This document shows, piece by piece, positions 63,436 to 64,000 of a DNA stretch of 64,000 bases. The stretch spans positions 209,276 through 273,275 of the forward strand of contig NZ_JANFPI010000007.1 of the NCBI RefSeq assembly GCF_026552795.1. Direction: 5' to 3'. Position 1 is the stretch's first letter; each line of letters begins with the position of its first letter. The translations under genes were made by a program, and so were the position numbers. The notes below the pieces were generated by a model. It saw only the letters and a list, made by a program, of their open reading frames with translations. It had not been told where the DNA came from and did not search any database. This stretch comes from Ectorhizobium quercum. GTDB taxonomy: Bacteria; Pseudomonadota; Alphaproteobacteria; Rhizobiales; Rhizobiaceae.

Positions 63436-63651
63436 ATGACGCAAAAGGCACGCACATCAACGGCAATACCACGCAGCGAGCACGAAGAACTGCTCGAAGC
63501 AATGCTGGTCGACGTGCCAGAACTCAGCTTCACCCCGCGCGGCGATCCCGACCCGCGTCTTGTCCGCCTCGCCCGGCTGCTGGGCGAGCAGATGGCGCGT
63601 CAGGACTTCGCGGCGCAAGCAATCAGGCGGGGGTCGCGCCGCTCCCGGTAA
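63436..63651 (+). CDS. Small protein upstream of the recombinase
   Basis: 71 aa from the ATG at 63436; earlier in-frame start at 63400 is less likely because it adds a hydrophobic, unconserved lead. Composition is ordinary, with ELSFTPRGDPDPRLVRLARLLGEQMARQDF as its only distinctive part (charged helical). It ends 13 bases before the recombinase start, so it is likely co-expressed. I recall such short unnamed proteins before serine recombinases but cannot give a function. Confidence 0.55.
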   Translation: MTQKARTSTAIPRSEHEELLEAMLVDVPELSFTPRGDPDPRLVRLARLLGEQMARQDFAAQAIRRGSRRSR

Positions 63652-63664
63652 GGAGCCATGCCCG

Positions 63665-64000
63665 ATGAAAGTCGCGATCTACGCCCGCTATTCCTCCGAC
63701 AACCAGCGCGATGCCTCGATCGCCGACCAGCTGCGCATGTGCCGCCTGCATGCAGAGAAGCAAGGCTGGCGCATCGTCGAGGAATATACCGACCACGCCA
63801 TCTCCGGCGCGTCGCTGCTGCGACCCGGCATTCAGGCGCTGATCTCGGACGCCGCGCGAGGTCGCTTCGACCTGATCCTGTCCGAGGCGATGGACCGGCT
63901 GTCGCGCGATCAGGAGGACATTGCCGGTATCTTCAAGCGCATGTCCTATGCCGACGTGAAGATCGTCACCCTGTCCGAGGGTGAGGTCACGCATCTGCAT
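63665..64000 (+). CDS. Serine site-specific recombinase (partial)
   Basis: First 112 codons of a resolvase/invertase-type recombinase: VAIYARYSSDNQRD with the catalytic Ser (residue 10 or 11), and EAMDRLSRDQEDIAG with the active-site Arg. AAGGAG lies upstream. Length beyond the window is unknown; the start matches large serine recombinases that move integrative elements. Its presence at the edge of TA and defence remnants suggests it belongs to a mobile element extending to the right. Confidence 0.9.
   Translation, partial: MKVAIYARYSSDNQRDASIADQLRMCRLHAEKQGWRIVEEYTDHAISGASLLRPGIQALISDAARGRFDLILSEAMDRLSRDQEDIAGIFKRMSYADVKIVTLSEGEVTHLH

Noticed and set aside
1..64000. tRNA, rRNA and CRISPR arrays
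   Set aside because: No cloverleaf with a T-loop GTTCRA pattern, no rRNA-like tract and no regularly spaced direct repeats were seen by eye; a tRNAscan or CRISPR finder run would settle this.

Overview
This GC-rich window looks like chromosome or megaplasmid from a Rhizobiaceae-type alphaproteobacterium (Rhizobium/Ensifer/Shinella-like). The indications are BioR-controlled biotin genes with their TTATCTATAA boxes, an Irr-type (ICE) iron operator, a dispersed stem-loop repeat of the kind scattered through rhizobial intergenic DNA, and many ABC uptake operons with GntR/LysR regulators. No rRNA, tRNA or CRISPR was recognised.

Layout, left to right. 1-9.4 kb: a minus-strand catabolic operon (LivK-type binding protein, livHMGF, a VOC protein, two SDRs and a fused E1 alpha-beta 2-oxo-acid dehydrogenase that runs off the left edge), with a divergent FCD-type GntR regulator. 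9.4-16.7 kb: a minus-strand BMP-type nucleoside/nucleobase ABC operon with an amidase and a CodA-like deaminase. 16.8-20.3 kb: a 66-aa four-cysteine protein behind Irr-like operators, then bioR and bioY-bioB. 20.3-28.3 kb: an AraC/GlxA regulator with a cysteine hydrolase, a ChaA antiporter, a secreted GH5 enzyme and several poorly known envelope proteins. 28.5-32.3 kb: a three-subunit periplasm-facing dehydrogenase (Tat gamma subunit, GMC flavoprotein, triheme cytochrome c).

32.4-42.7 kb: a LysR gene followed by redox genes: three SDRs, two of which lack the catalytic Tyr/Lys, a PRISE-family reductase, an aldo/keto reductase, an FMN reductase and three exporters. A 68-bp promoter block occurs twice in this cluster. 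42.8-45.3 kb: a PQQ glucose dehydrogenase. 45.4-51.6 kb: a zinc-homeostasis locus (znuCBA, two COG0523 GTPases, a small partner protein, zur) around a pair of Zur-like boxes. 51.7-57.4 kb: an Fbp-type ABC operon with a GntR gene and a divergent alpha/beta hydrolase.

57.6-64 kb: accessory DNA. It holds a dead IS3-family fragment fused into a truncated AbiEii toxin gene, an intact AbiEi antitoxin, a broken SF2 helicase, a TacA/TacT-type toxin-antitoxin pair and the start of a serine recombinase. It reads as a decaying defence or integrative island that continues past the right edge.

The least explained parts are the iron-regulated four-cysteine protein, the small CxLPGCPP protein coupled to a COG0523 GTPase, and the LysR/SDR cluster with duplicated control DNA.
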